A DNA stretch of 64,000 nucleotides, taken from the NCBI GenBank assembly GCA_024803745.1, contig JANJXV010000025.1, forward strand, positions 18,305,610-18,369,609, in the 5' to 3' direction. This DNA is from Megascapheus bottae. Taxonomy: Eukaryota; Chordata; Mammalia; Rodentia; Geomyidae. The translations under genes and the position numbers were made by a program. The notes below the pieces were generated by a model that worked only from the letters and a program-made list of their open reading frames with translations, searched no databases and was not told the DNA's origin. Positions 31,396 through 42,339 of the stretch are shown here, piece after piece; within the stretch, counting starts at the first letter, position 1; each line of letters opens with the position of its first letter.

Positions 31396-31505
31396 TAAGC
31401 TTATTTTCCAGGTAGAGTCTCATGTTTTTCCCCAGCTGGTCTCAAAATGAGATCCTCCTCACTCTAGCTCCACCTCCCAGGAAGCTGGGATAGCAGGCAG
31501 GTACT
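31396..31505 (-). mobile_element. Old 7SL monomer, minus strand
   Basis: CAGCTGGTCTCAAAATGAG and CCCAGGAAGCTGGGATAGC: B1-like, read backwards. Confidence 0.6.
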
Positions 31506-31878
31506 ACCTCCCCTAACCTGAGGCTTCACCTTTGAGGGTCCCATGATGCTGTGGGCATTCTCCTCTGTCCCCTCTCCCCAAGGAGCCTCCCCACTGCCAA
31601 GTCCACTTTCCACCTGGTGACCTCTGCAGTCAGACCTTCTACCCAGGGGCTGCCCTGCCACCACTGTGGGCCAGGGCACTCGGTAACACAGTGACTCTGG
31701 CCCATGATCGAATCTGGAAATCTGGGGGAGGAAGGCAACCATTTCTCTCCACTCCAATGGGACATACAAGGCAGGATTTTCAGCAGCCACCTGTCTCTGG
31801 GCAAATGTTCCTAACAGAAAAAACGTGACTCTTTCTCCCAAAGTCACACTGCAAATGTTACCCTGCCCACCCCACTCC
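31506..31878. other. Unique sequence, no gene recognised
   Basis: The minus-strand 127-residue frame (31464-31847) has no known domain. Confidence 0.4.
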
Positions 31879-32010
<132 letters not shown>

Positions 32011-32316
32011 GTGCCTTTCAGAGCAAAGAATGAATAAGCTTTCTCATGTTCTGCTGTCAACTCACAGTGTCACTTGAGGCAACTCAGCCACAGCTCCGAA
32101 TTTCCCTTTTCTCAAGTATATGACACATGTCTATCTAGCTAGTTCCCAAGGCCACTCTGCTCCACCATTTTTTTTTAATCTTTTGCCCATGCAGGGGCTT
32201 GAACTCAGAGCCTGGGCACTGTTCCTTAGTTTCTTTTTCACTCAAGGCTAGTGTTCTATACTTGAGCTCTATTTCTTCTTTCCAGGTAGTAAATTAGAAA
32301 CAAGGCTCACAGACTT

Positions 32317-32744
32317 AGCTGGGAGCTGGTGGCTTGTGCCTATAATCTGAGGACGGAGGATTCAAAGCCAGCTCAGGCAGGAAAAAGGCCATGAAACTCT
32401 TATCTCCAATTAACCACCAGAAAACTGGTGCTATGTCTCCAAGTGGTACAAGGCTAGCCTTGAACAAAAAGAGCTCAGGGACAGAACCCAGGCCCTGAGT
32501 TCAAAGCCCTATAACCACGAGGCCGGGAGTTTGGCCTAGTGGTAGAGTGCTTTGCCTAGCATGCTCGAAGACCGGGGTTCGATTCCTCGGTACCACATAC
32601 ATAGAAAGAAAGGCGGAAATGGTGCTGAGGCTCAAGTGGTAGAGCTCTAGCCTTGAGAAAGTCCAAGGGTAGTGCTCAGGCCCTGAGCTCAAGCCCAGGA
32701 CTGGCAAAAAAAAAAAAAAAAGCCCCATAACCAACAACAAAAGT
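32317..32744 (+). mobile_element. 7SL-Geo SINE, middle shell
   Basis: CTCACAGACTT (32306-32316) and CTCACATACTT (32745-32755) form its TSD with one mismatch. It is split by an IDL-Geo. Confidence 0.88.
32518..32720 (+). mobile_element. IDL-Geo SINE, core of the nest
   Basis: GGGGTTCGATTCCTCGG B-box region intact. AGCCCTATAACCA (32505-32517) and AGCCCCATAACCA (32721-32733) are the TSD. Youngest of the three. Confidence 0.93.
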
Positions 32745-32830
32745 CTCACATACTTTCCTTCAAACCACAATCCTCAGATGTCAGCCTTCTCCGTAGCCAG
32801 GATAACAGACTTGAGGTATCAGTGTACCCA

Positions 32831-33538
32831 GCAATCTCGCCAACTTTGCAGATGACCCCCCCAGAACTACCCCTTCTGGAGATTCACTGCCATTCCTATG
32901 GCCTAGGAGAAGCTAAGGCCTGAGCCTCAGGCAGGAAAACAAGACAAGGTCAGAGAGAGGCGCCCAGGGTGAGATTTACCCTTTACCCCTGAGTATCTGT
33001 AACAGTGCCCACCTGGTACCTGCAGCCAGGAGCTACCTCACAACACAGGCCTTGATTATCATCGTACATCCAAGGAACTGTGAAATGCCAGATTACTAGT
33101 TCTCAGTGTTGTTAGAGGCCTCAGACTCCCTTTCCAAATTAATATTCATGGAGACCAGCATGCCATTTATTTGCATATGTAGATTATTGCTCATCCTCTG
33201 CAGGATTAAAAAAAAGTTTGGGGCATGTTTTTATGTATTGTATTTATTTTAAGCTTGGATGATAAAATAGGCAGATCAGGCAAGGGAAGGGCAGGTTCAA
33301 GGGCAAAGAAAAAAATAAATAAAAGGTTTAAGGTAGTAATTGCAATAAAGAAAGTTGATCTTGGACACACAAGTTTAGTCCTTTTTACCCAAAGGGCTAA
33401 TTTCAGAACACTCCCCCAAGAAACTCCCTAGCCAGAAGCCTCTGGAATTCTATCCTGGAAGACATGGCACCAGTTACTTGGACTCTCTTAGAGGCTGTTT
33501 TTTTAAAACAATAAGTCACTTTAAAAGTGGTTGTAAAT
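32831..33538. other. Unique sequence, candidate conserved block
   Basis: 33085-33200 is AT-rich with CCAAATTAATATTCATGG and TTATTTGCATATGTAG. No exon. Confidence 0.35.
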
Positions 33539-33745
33539 GGGCTAGGAGTTTGGCCTAGTGGTAGAGTGCTTGCCTGGCATGCATGAAGACCTCGGTTCCA
33601 TTCCTTGGTCCCATATACATAGAAAAAAAGCCAGAAGTGGTGCTGAGGCTCAAGTGCTAGAGCGTTAGCCTTGAGAAAGTCCAAGGACTACTCAGGTCCT
33701 GAGCTCAAGCCCAGGACTGGCAAAAAAAAAAAAAAAAAAAAAAAA
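33539..33745 (+). mobile_element. IDL-Geo SINE, long A-tail
   Basis: GGAGTTTGGCCTAGTGG, CGGTTCCATTCCTTGG, GCTGAGGCTCAAGTGC. About 24 A in the tail, consistent with a recent insertion. Confidence 0.93.
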
Positions 33746-33756
33746 GTTGTTGTAGC

Positions 33757-34130
33757 AAGCTGGGCACTGGCTACATAATCCTAGCTACTTAGGAGGCTGA
33801 GATAAAAGGATCACAGTTCAAAGTCAGCCCAAGCAGGGAAGTCCATGAGACTTTTTTTTCATATATTTTTATTGTAATTAATAGAAGGGTTACATGATAT
33901 TTGCCAGATAGAAGGTGCATTAATTCACATACATTGATACCCTTTCACATGTCTTGGTCCCCATTTCCCTCCCCCCAGTCCATGAGACTTTTATCTCCAA
34001 TTAACAACAACAAAAAAAAAAAAACCAGAAGTGGAGGCATGGCTCAAGTGGCAGAGCACCAGCCTTGAGCAAAAAAGCCAAGTTGGAACTTAGGGCCCTG
34101 ATCTCAATCCTCAGTAACAGCAGAAAAAAA
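33757..34130 (+). mobile_element. 7SL-Geo SINE split by an L1 3' end
   Basis: AAGCTGGGCACTGGCTAC start. The copy is interrupted within AGTCCATGAGACTTTT and then completes its Geo half. Confidence 0.9.
33856..33976 (-). mobile_element. L1 3' end, 121 bases, 16-bp TSD
   Basis: ATTGTAATTAATAGAAGGG to CCATTTCCCTCCCCCC, the same 3' terminus as at 12603 and 42482. AGTCCATGAGACTTTT flanks it at 33840-33855 and 33977-33992 with no mismatch. Confidence 0.96.
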
Positions 34131-34144
34131 AAAAAGAAAGAAAG

Positions 34145-34365
34145 AGGCAGGGCACCAATCACACATGACTATAATCCTAGCTACTTGGGAGCCTCAGATC
34201 TGAGGAGCACAGTTCAAAGCCAGCCTAGGCAGAAAAGCTCATGAGACTTATTCCTGGCAAACTACTCAAAAGAAGCCAGATGTACAGCTGTGGCTCAAGT
34301 GGCAGAGTGCTAGCTTTGAGCAAAGAAACTCAAGGATGATGCCTGGGGACAACACAAAAGAAAAA
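34145..34365 (+). mobile_element. 7SL-Geo SINE
   Basis: GCAGGGCACCAATCACAC start; Geo end truncated after GATGATGCC. Confidence 0.83.
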
Positions 34366-34642
34366 AAGGGGGGAGGGAAAACTCGCTACTGTGATCATCT
34401 AAAGGCTCCCAGATGATTTCAAAGTCCTGGGTCCATAGCTTGGGACGAGGTAGCACGCTACCAAGAGAGACTAGCAGAGACTGGACCTGGCACTAGCACC
34501 CCCTGCTGGCTGAGTGAGCATGACATGCCACATGTCCTTGCTCATCTGTGTAACAAGATTTCCAACCTCACTGGTTTGTAAACAGGGCTATCAAGACATC
34601 CCTATTAAAAAAAAAAAAAAGCATCTGAATAAATGTTCCATA
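34366..34642. other. Unique sequence with CTCF-like motif
   Basis: Repeat-free except a poly(A) at 34606-34620. Confidence 0.45.
34498..34509 (-). promoter_or_regulatory. CTCF-like motif, minus strand
   Basis: ACCCCCTGCTGG, read on the minus strand, is CCAGCAGGGGGT, matching the CTCF core at 11 of 12 positions. Confidence 0.5.
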
Positions 34643-35100
34643 TAGCAGGGTACTTTTATCTACTCAGGAGGCTGAGATCTGAGGACAAATCCATGAGACC
34701 CTTACCTTCAGTCAAGCAGGAAAAAGCCAGAAGGAAGTAGAGATGTGGCTCACATAGTAAAGCACCAACCTTGAGCACAAAAGCTCAGGAACTGAGCTGA
34801 GCACTGGTGGCTCATGCCTGTAATCCAAGCTTCTTCGGAGGTTGAGATCTGAAGATCATGTGTTTAAGCCAGCATAAGCAGGAAGGTAAGAGACCCTTCT
34901 CTCCAATTAACCACCAGAAAATCAGAAGTGGAGCCGTGGCTCAAAATGGTAGAGTGCTAGCCTTGAGCAGAAAAGCTCAGAGACAGCACTCAGGCTCTGA
35001 GTTCAAGCCCCAAGGCCCTCCCCCACCCACCACCACAAAAAAACACCTTAGGAACATTATCCAGGCTCTGAGTTTAAGATCCAGTACCAGCACAAGACAA
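34643..35100 (+). mobile_element. 7SL-Geo SINE split by another copy
   Basis: Outer copy 34643-34792; end resumes at 35047 (ATCCAGGCTCTGAGTTTAAG). Confidence 0.83.
34793..35046 (+). mobile_element. 7SL-Geo SINE, nested
   Basis: GAGCTGAGCACTGGTGG start; CTCAGGAAC (34784-34792) and CTTAGGAAC (35047-35055) flank it. Confidence 0.85.
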
Positions 35101-35684
35101 AAACAAAATAAAGTTTCATATAGAGGAGGCATTTGTTAAATACAGTCCATTTCAGCTGTGGCGCCTAAGACAAAGAATGATTCCGCAGGTAATAATCTAT
35201 CCCTGTGATTTATCAATGCAATAAATATTCATTGAATTGCCAAGAAGTGCATAAGCTCCTAGAATTTGATCCCTAGCACTGAAAAAAAAAAAAAAAAAAG
35301 CATTGCTATTCACTGAGGGGTGCTTTCTGGTCCCACCTCACTTTGGGTCTCAGTGATCTTGTATGTAACTAGAACGGGAAAAGCCACCCCAACAAAACAC
35401 AAACAATGGCACTGGCCGTGCACGATTAAGCATGGGATTTGTGGTGAGGACAGTAATTGGTACAGAAATTCAGGGAAGGTCCGATCGATGCTTTGAGCAC
35501 ACCGTGGGCGCCACTGCTAGGAAAGCTCTAATGAGGACTCTGCTCTGAAGACAGCTTTGCAGGAAAGGGGACTTCAGGTTAAACAGAGAGAAGGACAGGT
35601 AACAATGAAGAGGCATGGTTGGATCATGGCTATCTACTTGGGGAGTCTGAACTTCAGTCAGGGAGTATTGTGGGGGAGCCATCT
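35101..35684. other. Unique sequence, candidate conserved block
   Basis: 35150-35250 (AGACAAAGAATGATTCC, TGATTTATCAATGCAATA) looks like a noncoding element with a SOX-like ACAAAG core. An ID-like scrap with poly(A) follows at 35250-35299. Confidence 0.35.
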
Positions 35685-35773
35685 TTGACTTTCCTGCCCT
35701 GGCTGGCTTCAAGCCTCAATCTCAGCCTCTTGAGTAGCTGGGATTACAGGCATGAGCCACCAGCATCTGGCAA
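35685..35773 (-). mobile_element. 7SL monomer, minus strand
   Basis: GACTTTCCTGCCCTGGCTGG to GAGCCACCAGCATCTGGC, left monomer only. Confidence 0.8.
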
Positions 35774-35797
35774 CGTGATAGATTTGTAACCATAGGT

Positions 35798-35900
35798 TGA
35801 GGACTTATCACCAGCCTCAGAAGGTAGAGGCTGGAGGATCTTAAGTTCAAAGCCAGCTGAGGCTACACAGTGAGATCCTAATCTCAAAAGACCAAAAGGA
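35798..35900 (+). mobile_element. Old B1-like monomer
   Basis: AGAGGCTGGAGGATCTTAAG, GGCTACACAGTGAGATCC: closer to classical rodent B1 than the 7SL-Geo left half. Confidence 0.6.
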
Positions 35901-37190
35901 AGGTAATAATATCCAGTGATAAGAATCCTGGTCTGAAGGTGGAGTTAGACCATGAAAGCTACTGTAATTGCAAAAGTGAGATCTTATTTTGGCCTAACAG
36001 TTCCACTTTACTACTAGGAGAAAAGAAAAAGAGTAAATCAGGCAGAAGAACTATTCATATGAATTATCCATATGCTAGAGTCCCAGTATATATCACGAAC
36101 CTCTTTCTCTTCCAGGAAGTTCTCCATGACTACCCCTGGCTGTCACCAATGTTATATTCTTCCTACTGTGGCAGACGACTACAGATGACTGCAAGTCATA
36201 ATTATTTACTCCCGGTCCTGCTCTCTGGATTTGACAGTTTCAATGATTAAAACCCTTGTCTCCTGCACTAGGTTTTTAATTCTTGATGTCTGAAGTCAAA
36301 CCTTCAAATAGTTTCCTACCAATCAAATGTAATTATTGTGCTAATTCAGATTTATCTTCTCAATAAATTCTATTACACAGATGAATAAATGGTGGAATAT
36401 TTGGCTCAGGGTCATTAGATTTAAAAGGAATAGAGGGAGAATTCAAACCTAGGTCTTGTACTCCGTAGCCACCTCGCCAGCACTGGGGCCGATGGAAAAT
36501 GATGTTCCTCAAGGAAGCCCAGCTGGTGATCCTCTCTTTCCCTTGCCTGTGGTTAGTTTAGGCATGTGATTCCCAATACCAGCCAAGAAAGCAACTTTGC
36601 TCAGGGATTTCTGAGGATGGCTCCTCTCCTGACTTTTTTGCCTCTTCAAAAGACTGCTGAGGTGAAACATCTGGAGCTGCTGCAGGAGAACAGGAAAAGC
36701 TGAAAAGCATCTGGATCTCTGATCATTTTACTGAACCACTGGAAGAAACAACCTTGGAGCAGAAATAGCCCAGACCTTTTATCAGAGAGCCCAGGTTCCT
36801 TCCTATTTTTCCAGTGAGCGGAGTTATATGCCTGACACCCACTGCAGTCAAGAATCCTTATCAGCTTCCATGGAGGATTTAAAAAAAAAAAAAAAAAGGA
36901 AAGGTCCCATTCCCTGTCCACACTGCACCTGAGCCAAGACTGAGCATTTAAGGGTTCAATCCATATTGGCTTCATGGATCTGCCTCTTCTTCCTTTTCCT
37001 TGCCAGTTACCAGGGATCGAATCCCCACCTATCCCATCTTCCCAAGACTCTCTGATCATGTCCACTTTCACCCTGATATTCTGGGACTGAGATATTTCCC
37101 AGTCAAATATTCTCGATATTTCCAGTCAAATCCTCCACCTCTAAGGGTGGAACAAAACACAGAGACACCAGCCGCACAATCCCACATCCC
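35901..37190. other. Unique sequence with MIR relic
   Basis: 36375-36480 is an antisense MIR (TCAGGGTCATTAGATT, GAATTCAAACCTAGG). A 103-residue plus frame (35939-36250) and a 141-residue minus frame (36646-37071) lack known domains. Confidence 0.45.
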
Positions 37191-37500
37191 TAAATATTTG
37201 TTCTTTGAAATGTCTCTCTCAATTAGATCTTGCCCAAATGTTGGCGAGTCGGGCCCAGTTCCAGCTTCCTACTCTAGCACAGACATGTTGAGCCTGCGGA
37301 ATAGCCGCAGCCAGCTTTATTTGCTATAAAAACATGGATTATTATTTTTTTTTTGCTCCTTCTCGACTGTAAAATAATCGATACATAGAATCCAGATGAA
37401 AAATGCCAGCATTTAAGAGAACAAATCTTTTATGATTCTTTGCTTTCTTTATACGGTGTTCTAATGAACACAGGATGAGGTGGGCTTTTTTAGATTTTAA
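37190..37500. other. Candidate conserved noncoding element
   Basis: Repeat-free, with a perfect inverted repeat CTGCGG-AATAG-CCGCAG (37294-37310), CAATTAGATC, and AAAATAATCGATACATAG. Low CpG elsewhere makes the conserved-looking CG sites notable. Confidence 0.4.
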
Positions 37501-37741
37501 CCCCCTTTAGCTCAGATGAAGTACGCAGTGTCCTCCTGGGTAAGCGACAGTTTCATACCAGAATTGCAAGCTGAGACAGTTTGGAAATATTGCAGATTGT
37601 TCCATACATACGTAGGCAATGCAGCAGATTTCCCTCTGATTACACAGACTCCCTTTTTTTTTTCCTACCTGTCCCCTAAGAAAATCCTGCATGATAAAAA
37701 TTACACAGCTAGTCCCATTAGCAAGAAAAGCAATCTCCCTG

Positions 37742-38000
37742 ATGTGTGTACACGTGTGTGCGTGTGAGTTGGTCCTGGGGCTTGAACTCGGGTCCTGGGC
37801 ACTGTTCCTTTATTTTGTTTTATCAAGGCTGGCACTCTACCATTTGAACCAGAGCTCCACTTCCAGCTTTCTTTGGGGGTTCATTAGAGATCAGAATTTC
37901 ATGGCCTTTCCTGCCTCGGCTAGCTTTTGAACTGTTGATCCTCAGATCTCAGCCTCCTGAGTAGGTAGAATTATAGGCATGAGCCACTTGTGCCCAGCTT
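37742..38000 (-). mobile_element. 7SL-Geo SINE, minus strand
   Basis: GT-rich tail, GTCCTGGGGCTTGAACTCGG, then 7SL end GAGCCACTTGTGCCCAGC. Confidence 0.88.
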
Positions 38001-38587
38001 GATTTTCTTTTATATAAAGGAAAAAAAATGCCTTTTTTCTTTTGTACAATGACCACCCAAGCCATGCAAGTTTCATGAGAGACTCTGCTAGCACACGACA
38101 CCTTTTCAATTATAATAGTCCTTTAATAAACCCCTACGGAGCCAGGGGGCTCAGCCATACCTCTGAGACACCTGTTTATTTCCTAATTATATGGCAATAT
38201 ATTCTTTCTCTGAATGTGCAGATGAAGATAAAATATTCTTTTAATTCCATGGCCACCTGGGGGTAAGGGGACTGTACCCAGGCCACAGGACTTCCAATTG
38301 CTAAATCACAGCCTTTGTTCCAGGTCCTCTTCTGCCCCCTGACCCCCCTACATGGGTCTTTCGAGTGCAACTCCCTTTCCCCTGGTCTGGCACACTGGTT
38401 CTCAAAGTATGTTCACCACAGCCAAAGCACAGGTTCCACCTGGGACCTGATGTGAGAAACGCCAATAACCTGGCCCACTCCAACTCCAGCTGAGTCAGAA
38501 ACTCCAAAGTGGGGCTCAAGAACTTGGGTTTTCATGAGCCCTCCAGGTTGAAGTCTAACAACCACTAGATTACAAAACAGAAGAGCA
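38001..38587. other. Unique sequence, no gene recognised
   Basis: No repeat, exon or motif cluster stands out. Confidence 0.4.
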
Positions 38588-38589
38588 GT

Positions 38590-38620
<31 letters not shown>

Positions 38621-38634
38621 CGCGCGCGCGCGCG
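38588..38634. repeat. (GT)n(GC)n Z-DNA-prone tract
   Basis: GTGC/GT units run into seven CG pairs, a strictly alternating purine-pyrimidine tract. Confidence 0.95.
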
Positions 38635-38667
38635 CATGAGCGTGCATCCCAGGTGGGTGTGTCCCTT

Positions 38668-38848
38668 TACCTTTTTCACTCAAGGTTGGCTCTCTACCAC
38701 TTGAGCCCCACCTCCACTTCTGACTTCTTGCAGTGATTCATTGAAAATAAGAGTCTGACAGACTTTCCTGCTTGGGCTGGCTTCGAACCTTGATCCGCAG
38801 ATCTCAAACAGCTAGGATTTCAGGCATGAGCTACCATGGGTGCCTGGA
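38668..38848 (-). mobile_element. 7SL-Geo SINE, minus strand, Geo end missing
   Basis: Starts CTTTTTCACTCAAGGTTGG; ends ATGAGCTACCATGGGTGCC. Confidence 0.85.
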
Positions 38849-39613
38849 AGAAGAGCATCTTTCTAACTTGAATCAGACATGAAGGGCTCTTTATGAGGGC
38901 TGAGCCTCAATTTAGACTCAGGGATCCATTTACCCATCTGTACAATGGGGTTCCAGGACTCACTGGGCAGCTGTGACTGCCGGAGTTAGGAAGCTTCTTC
39001 CACGTATGGTTACCTGGCACCGGTCTCTATGGAAACCAGCAAGATCACTGTTGCCAACACTTGCCAGCTTCCTTCTGCCAGTTACTTTGACTGGCAGAAG
39101 CGCTGCGGAGCACTTTGTCCAATGTCAAATCCAAGGTCATCCATGCTGTTCCGCTGGGTCATCCCCAGGTGAGGAGCTGAGGGTGTGGAAGCCTCGTATC
39201 CCTAGAGGGGGGGCTACCAAACATCTCTTCTGTTGTCTCACTCTATCCCTAGAGACAGCCTGCCTGTACCAACAGCCAGGCTAAAGGCCCGGAAGACAGG
39301 ATCTGTCCACATCTCCAGATCTGGCTGTGTTTCCAGGACTCCACATTGCTCCAGGAATAAGAGGAGGAAATGGTTGATTCACTAAGTGTTCCATGGACAA
39401 GAAACGCCTGGTGTCTAGTGAATTCAGATACTCAGGTCATCTAGATTCAGTTACTTATGGGAAAAAGGCAACACATTATGATTGAAATCTTGGGAGACAA
39501 GAACAAGGAAAAGAAGCAAAAGCCAGAACGTGGCAGGAATGGTGCCATAGTCCTTGGGTGACAGTGCTGAGTTAATTCTGACTGCTTGCCCTCCATGAAG
39601 AAGTGGCAGTCCT
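38849..39613. other. Unique sequence with short MIR scrap
   Basis: 38925-38965 (CCCATCTGTACAATGGGG) is MIR-like. The remainder is repeat-free with no exon recognised. Confidence 0.4.
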
Positions 39614-39785
39614 GGGCTGGGAATGGGACTTAGTAGTAGAGTGCTTGGTTTGATTCCTCAGTACCATAGACAAAGAAAAAGCCAGAAGGGCACTGTGGTT
39701 CAAGTGATAAGATTGTTAGCCTTGAGTAAAAGAAGCTCAGAGACAGCACCCAGGCCCTAAGTTAAAGCCCCAGGGCTGGCAGAAA
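39614..39785 (+). mobile_element. IDL-Geo SINE, IDL partly deleted
   Basis: GAGTGCTTGGTTTGATTCC: the segment between the A and B boxes is missing. Geo half complete. Confidence 0.85.
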
Positions 39786-39900
39786 GAAAGGAAGGAAAGA
39801 AAGAAAGGGATGAAGAAATAAAAAGGGAAAGGGAGGGTAAGAAAGGAAAGGAGAAAAGGAATGAAAGGAGGGAAGGAAGAAGAAAGAAGGAAAGAATGGA
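39781..39900. repeat. (GAAA/GGAA)n purine tract
   Basis: SINE tail expanded to about 120 purine-rich bases. Confidence 0.92.
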
Positions 39901-39960
39901 AGCCCTCCAGCCAGGTGCTGAGTTCTCATTGGCCCTGACTCTGCAAATTTTAAATTTTAT

Positions 39961-40170
39961 TGTGCCAATACTAGGATTTGAGTTCAATGCCTGTCATTTA
40001 AGGGTTTTTTTGTTGTTTTTTGTTTTGGGGGGGTTGTTTTGGGGTTTTTTTGGTGGTGGTTCAATGGATATCAGAACCTCACAGACTTCACTCTCCAGAG
40101 CTGGCCTCAAACCCCAATCCTCAGCCTCCTAAGTAGCTAGGATTTACAGGCATGAGCCTCCAGCACGGGC
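39961..40170 (-). mobile_element. 7SL-Geo SINE, minus strand, G/T-rich insertion
   Basis: The Geo A-box part is replaced by a T/G run (40003-40059). The 7SL end AGGCATGAGCCTCCAGCAC is clear. Confidence 0.82.
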
Positions 40171-40509
40171 CCTGCAGTCCTTGATCAGCCATGTAGGATC
40201 TCTTCCCGAACCAGCCAGCAACCTTGCTACTAAAAACCTGATCCAAAGCTCTCGGCACTGTCCTAGAAATCTACACCAGCCTTCCATGCAGATTCACTTT
40301 CTCCCAGGCAAGCCAAGCTCTGCCCTGAGGAAGTGATTTCACCTGGAGAGCAGGTGCCCAGGCATTAGCTAGGGCTCACTGTGCCTGCCAGGTGAACCCA
40401 GTCTGCGGGCTGCAATCGACCCCAAGGCAGACACAGACCCAGGCAAGGTACGAATCAACACCACCATCACCTCCCCGAGGACACCCCATGGGAGACCAGG
40501 GTTTAGACC
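40171..40509. other. Unique sequence left of the CpG island
   Basis: No repeat or exon recognised. Confidence 0.4.
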
Positions 40510-41207
40510 TGCCTTAAAGCTCAAGCTGTCCACTCATCCTCTGGCTGTCCCCGGGGCCCCTGGCCCCTGGTTGCAGTCTGCAGGCGCAGCCTCGAGATTC
40601 CTGGAGCTCCGCACACAAATCTGTGAGCGCAGACAAGAGCCTGCACCTGGCTTCTGTCCACCACTGGCCATGTGCTTGGGGCGCAGGGGCTGCAGAAGCT
40701 CCGGGAGGAAGAGCCAACGTCCTGGGGCTCCTGCCAACTAAGCCTTGTAGAAAAGGTGGGGGACCCTCCGTACAAAGTCCACCGCCCCGGGCGCTAGACT
40801 CTCTCAGAAGACTCTCCAGGGCTGCACCCCCAAACCCGAGGGCTGAGGCGGGGGAGTCTCCGTAAGAAGCCGCTCGAGGTTGGCGATTACAGGCTAGGTG
40901 GCTCGCAGCGTCCCCGGCTGCCACCTCGCGCCGCCGCGTCGCCTACCCGGCCGGGATGTTCACTTGGAAGCGCGAAGAGGGGGTGCCGTTCTAGAGGGAA
41001 CCCCGAGAGGCAGCCGGTCGCACACCCCGGAGATAGGGGGTCGGGGCGTCCCGAGCGGAGCTGCGTGGACATTTCCCGGAGGATGCGGGCAGGGCGCACG
41101 GGCGGATCGGGCCGCGGGATGGAGCCTGGAGTCGGGATGCAGGAGGCGCGGCGCCTTCGCCCTGCGCCCCAGCGCGCGACCACGGAAACCATGTCGCCTG
41201 TTGTATT

Positions 41208-41441
41208 TGTGTGTGTGTGTGTCGGTCCTGGGGTGTAAACTCAGGACCTGGGCGCTGTCCCTGAGCTCTATTTTATTTGGCACTCCACGACTTGAGCCAC
41301 AGCTCCACTTCCAGCTTTCTGTTGGTTAACTGGAGATGGATCTCTTGGATTTTTCGTGTCCGGGATGGCTTTGAACCTCGATCCTCCAAATCCCCGTTTC
41401 CCGTGGAGCTGGGATTTCGGAGCATGAAGCACCAGCGCCGG
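41208..41441 (-). mobile_element. 7SL-Geo SINE inside the CpG island
   Basis: GT-rich tail (41208-41220), CGGTCCTGGGGTGTAAACTC, then the 7SL end GAAGCACCAGCGCCGGG. It keeps unusually many CpGs (GGGCGCTGTCC, CACGACTTGAGC, AACCTCGATCC). Confidence 0.88.
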
Positions 41442-42150
41442 GTTTAAATCGTTAATAATATTTTAAAACAAAGTATGGAAATACACCAGGTCCTAGAGGA
41501 AGGCGGAGGGCGTCGGGCGGCTTCCGGGGTTGCCCACGAGCACCCCACTCCCCGCCTCCAACGCTACCACCGGGAAGCGGAGGGAAAAGTTGGGGATTCG
41601 GGCTGCGCGGGAAGGAAGCCCCCCTCGGCTTCTCCTAACTTTGGGAGCGGGGGATCCCCACAGCGCAGCCAGGGTCCCCGATTCCCCCAGCGAGAGTCGG
41701 GGGGTGACAGTGTGGGAAATCCGGTGGTGCGCGTCCCGCTCGGCGCCTCCCGGGGCAGAAGCACGCGTGGCGCGGGCCCCGCGGACGCTGCGGCCGGACC
41801 CCGCGGCGAGCGCGTGCGAGCGTCCCGCGAGGCTCGGGGACCGGAGTCGCCTCACCCCCGCCCTCAGCCGGCAGACGCAGCGCCGCGGCCCCCCGGGTCT
41901 CCACAGCGTGTGGAGATGCCGCGTCCCTCCCGGACCGCCCGGCGTTCCGACCACGCCGGGCGTCCGCTCGCCTCCTCCCCGGCGCCAAACTCAGCTTCCC
42001 CAGCCCGGACCGGACACCTGCGGGTCCGCGGCGCTGCTGCAAAGTTAGCACGGAGCCGCTGCTAAAAACATACAAATATAAACCGACAAGCACCTCCTCG
42101 GCACGCGAGCCCACGGCCCCCGCGGCGCGCCGGGGCTCCCCGCCACCTAC

Positions 42151-42320
42151 CAGCTTCCGCAGCCCGCCGGGGCTCGCTCGCGCAGCCCTGCAGTCCTGTC
42201 CTCCGAGCCGCGAGCCGGAGCCGGAGCCCGGACCTGGACCCGGAGCCGGGCGGGAACCGGAAGCCGGAGCCGCGCGGAGCCGAACACCGGCTCGGCGCGC
42301 CAGTGAGCTGCGGAGCGGGC
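42151..42320 (-). other. Candidate noncoding first exon, minus strand
   Basis: Read on the minus strand, sequence downstream of the GC-box cluster runs to GCGGAAGCTG|GTAGGTGG, a good splice donor with the exon ending at 42151 and GT at 42150-42149. There is no in-frame ATG with a coding-like frame, so it would be 5'UTR. The exon contains a GGCTCCGG/CCGGAGCC-like tandem repeat (about 42205-42270) that could fold strongly. The 5' end is a guess from promoter position. No downstream exon was recognised in the remaining 42 kb, so the first intron would be long, as is common for regulatory genes. Confidence 0.4.
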
Positions 42321-42339
42321 GGCGCGCGGTGCGGCCCGG

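Larger units (their letters stand above)
32167..32830 (-). mobile_element. 7SL-Geo SINE, outer shell of a three-level nest
   Basis: Geo part at 32167-32316, resuming at 32745-32830 with CAAACCACAATCCTCAGATG. Confidence 0.85.
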
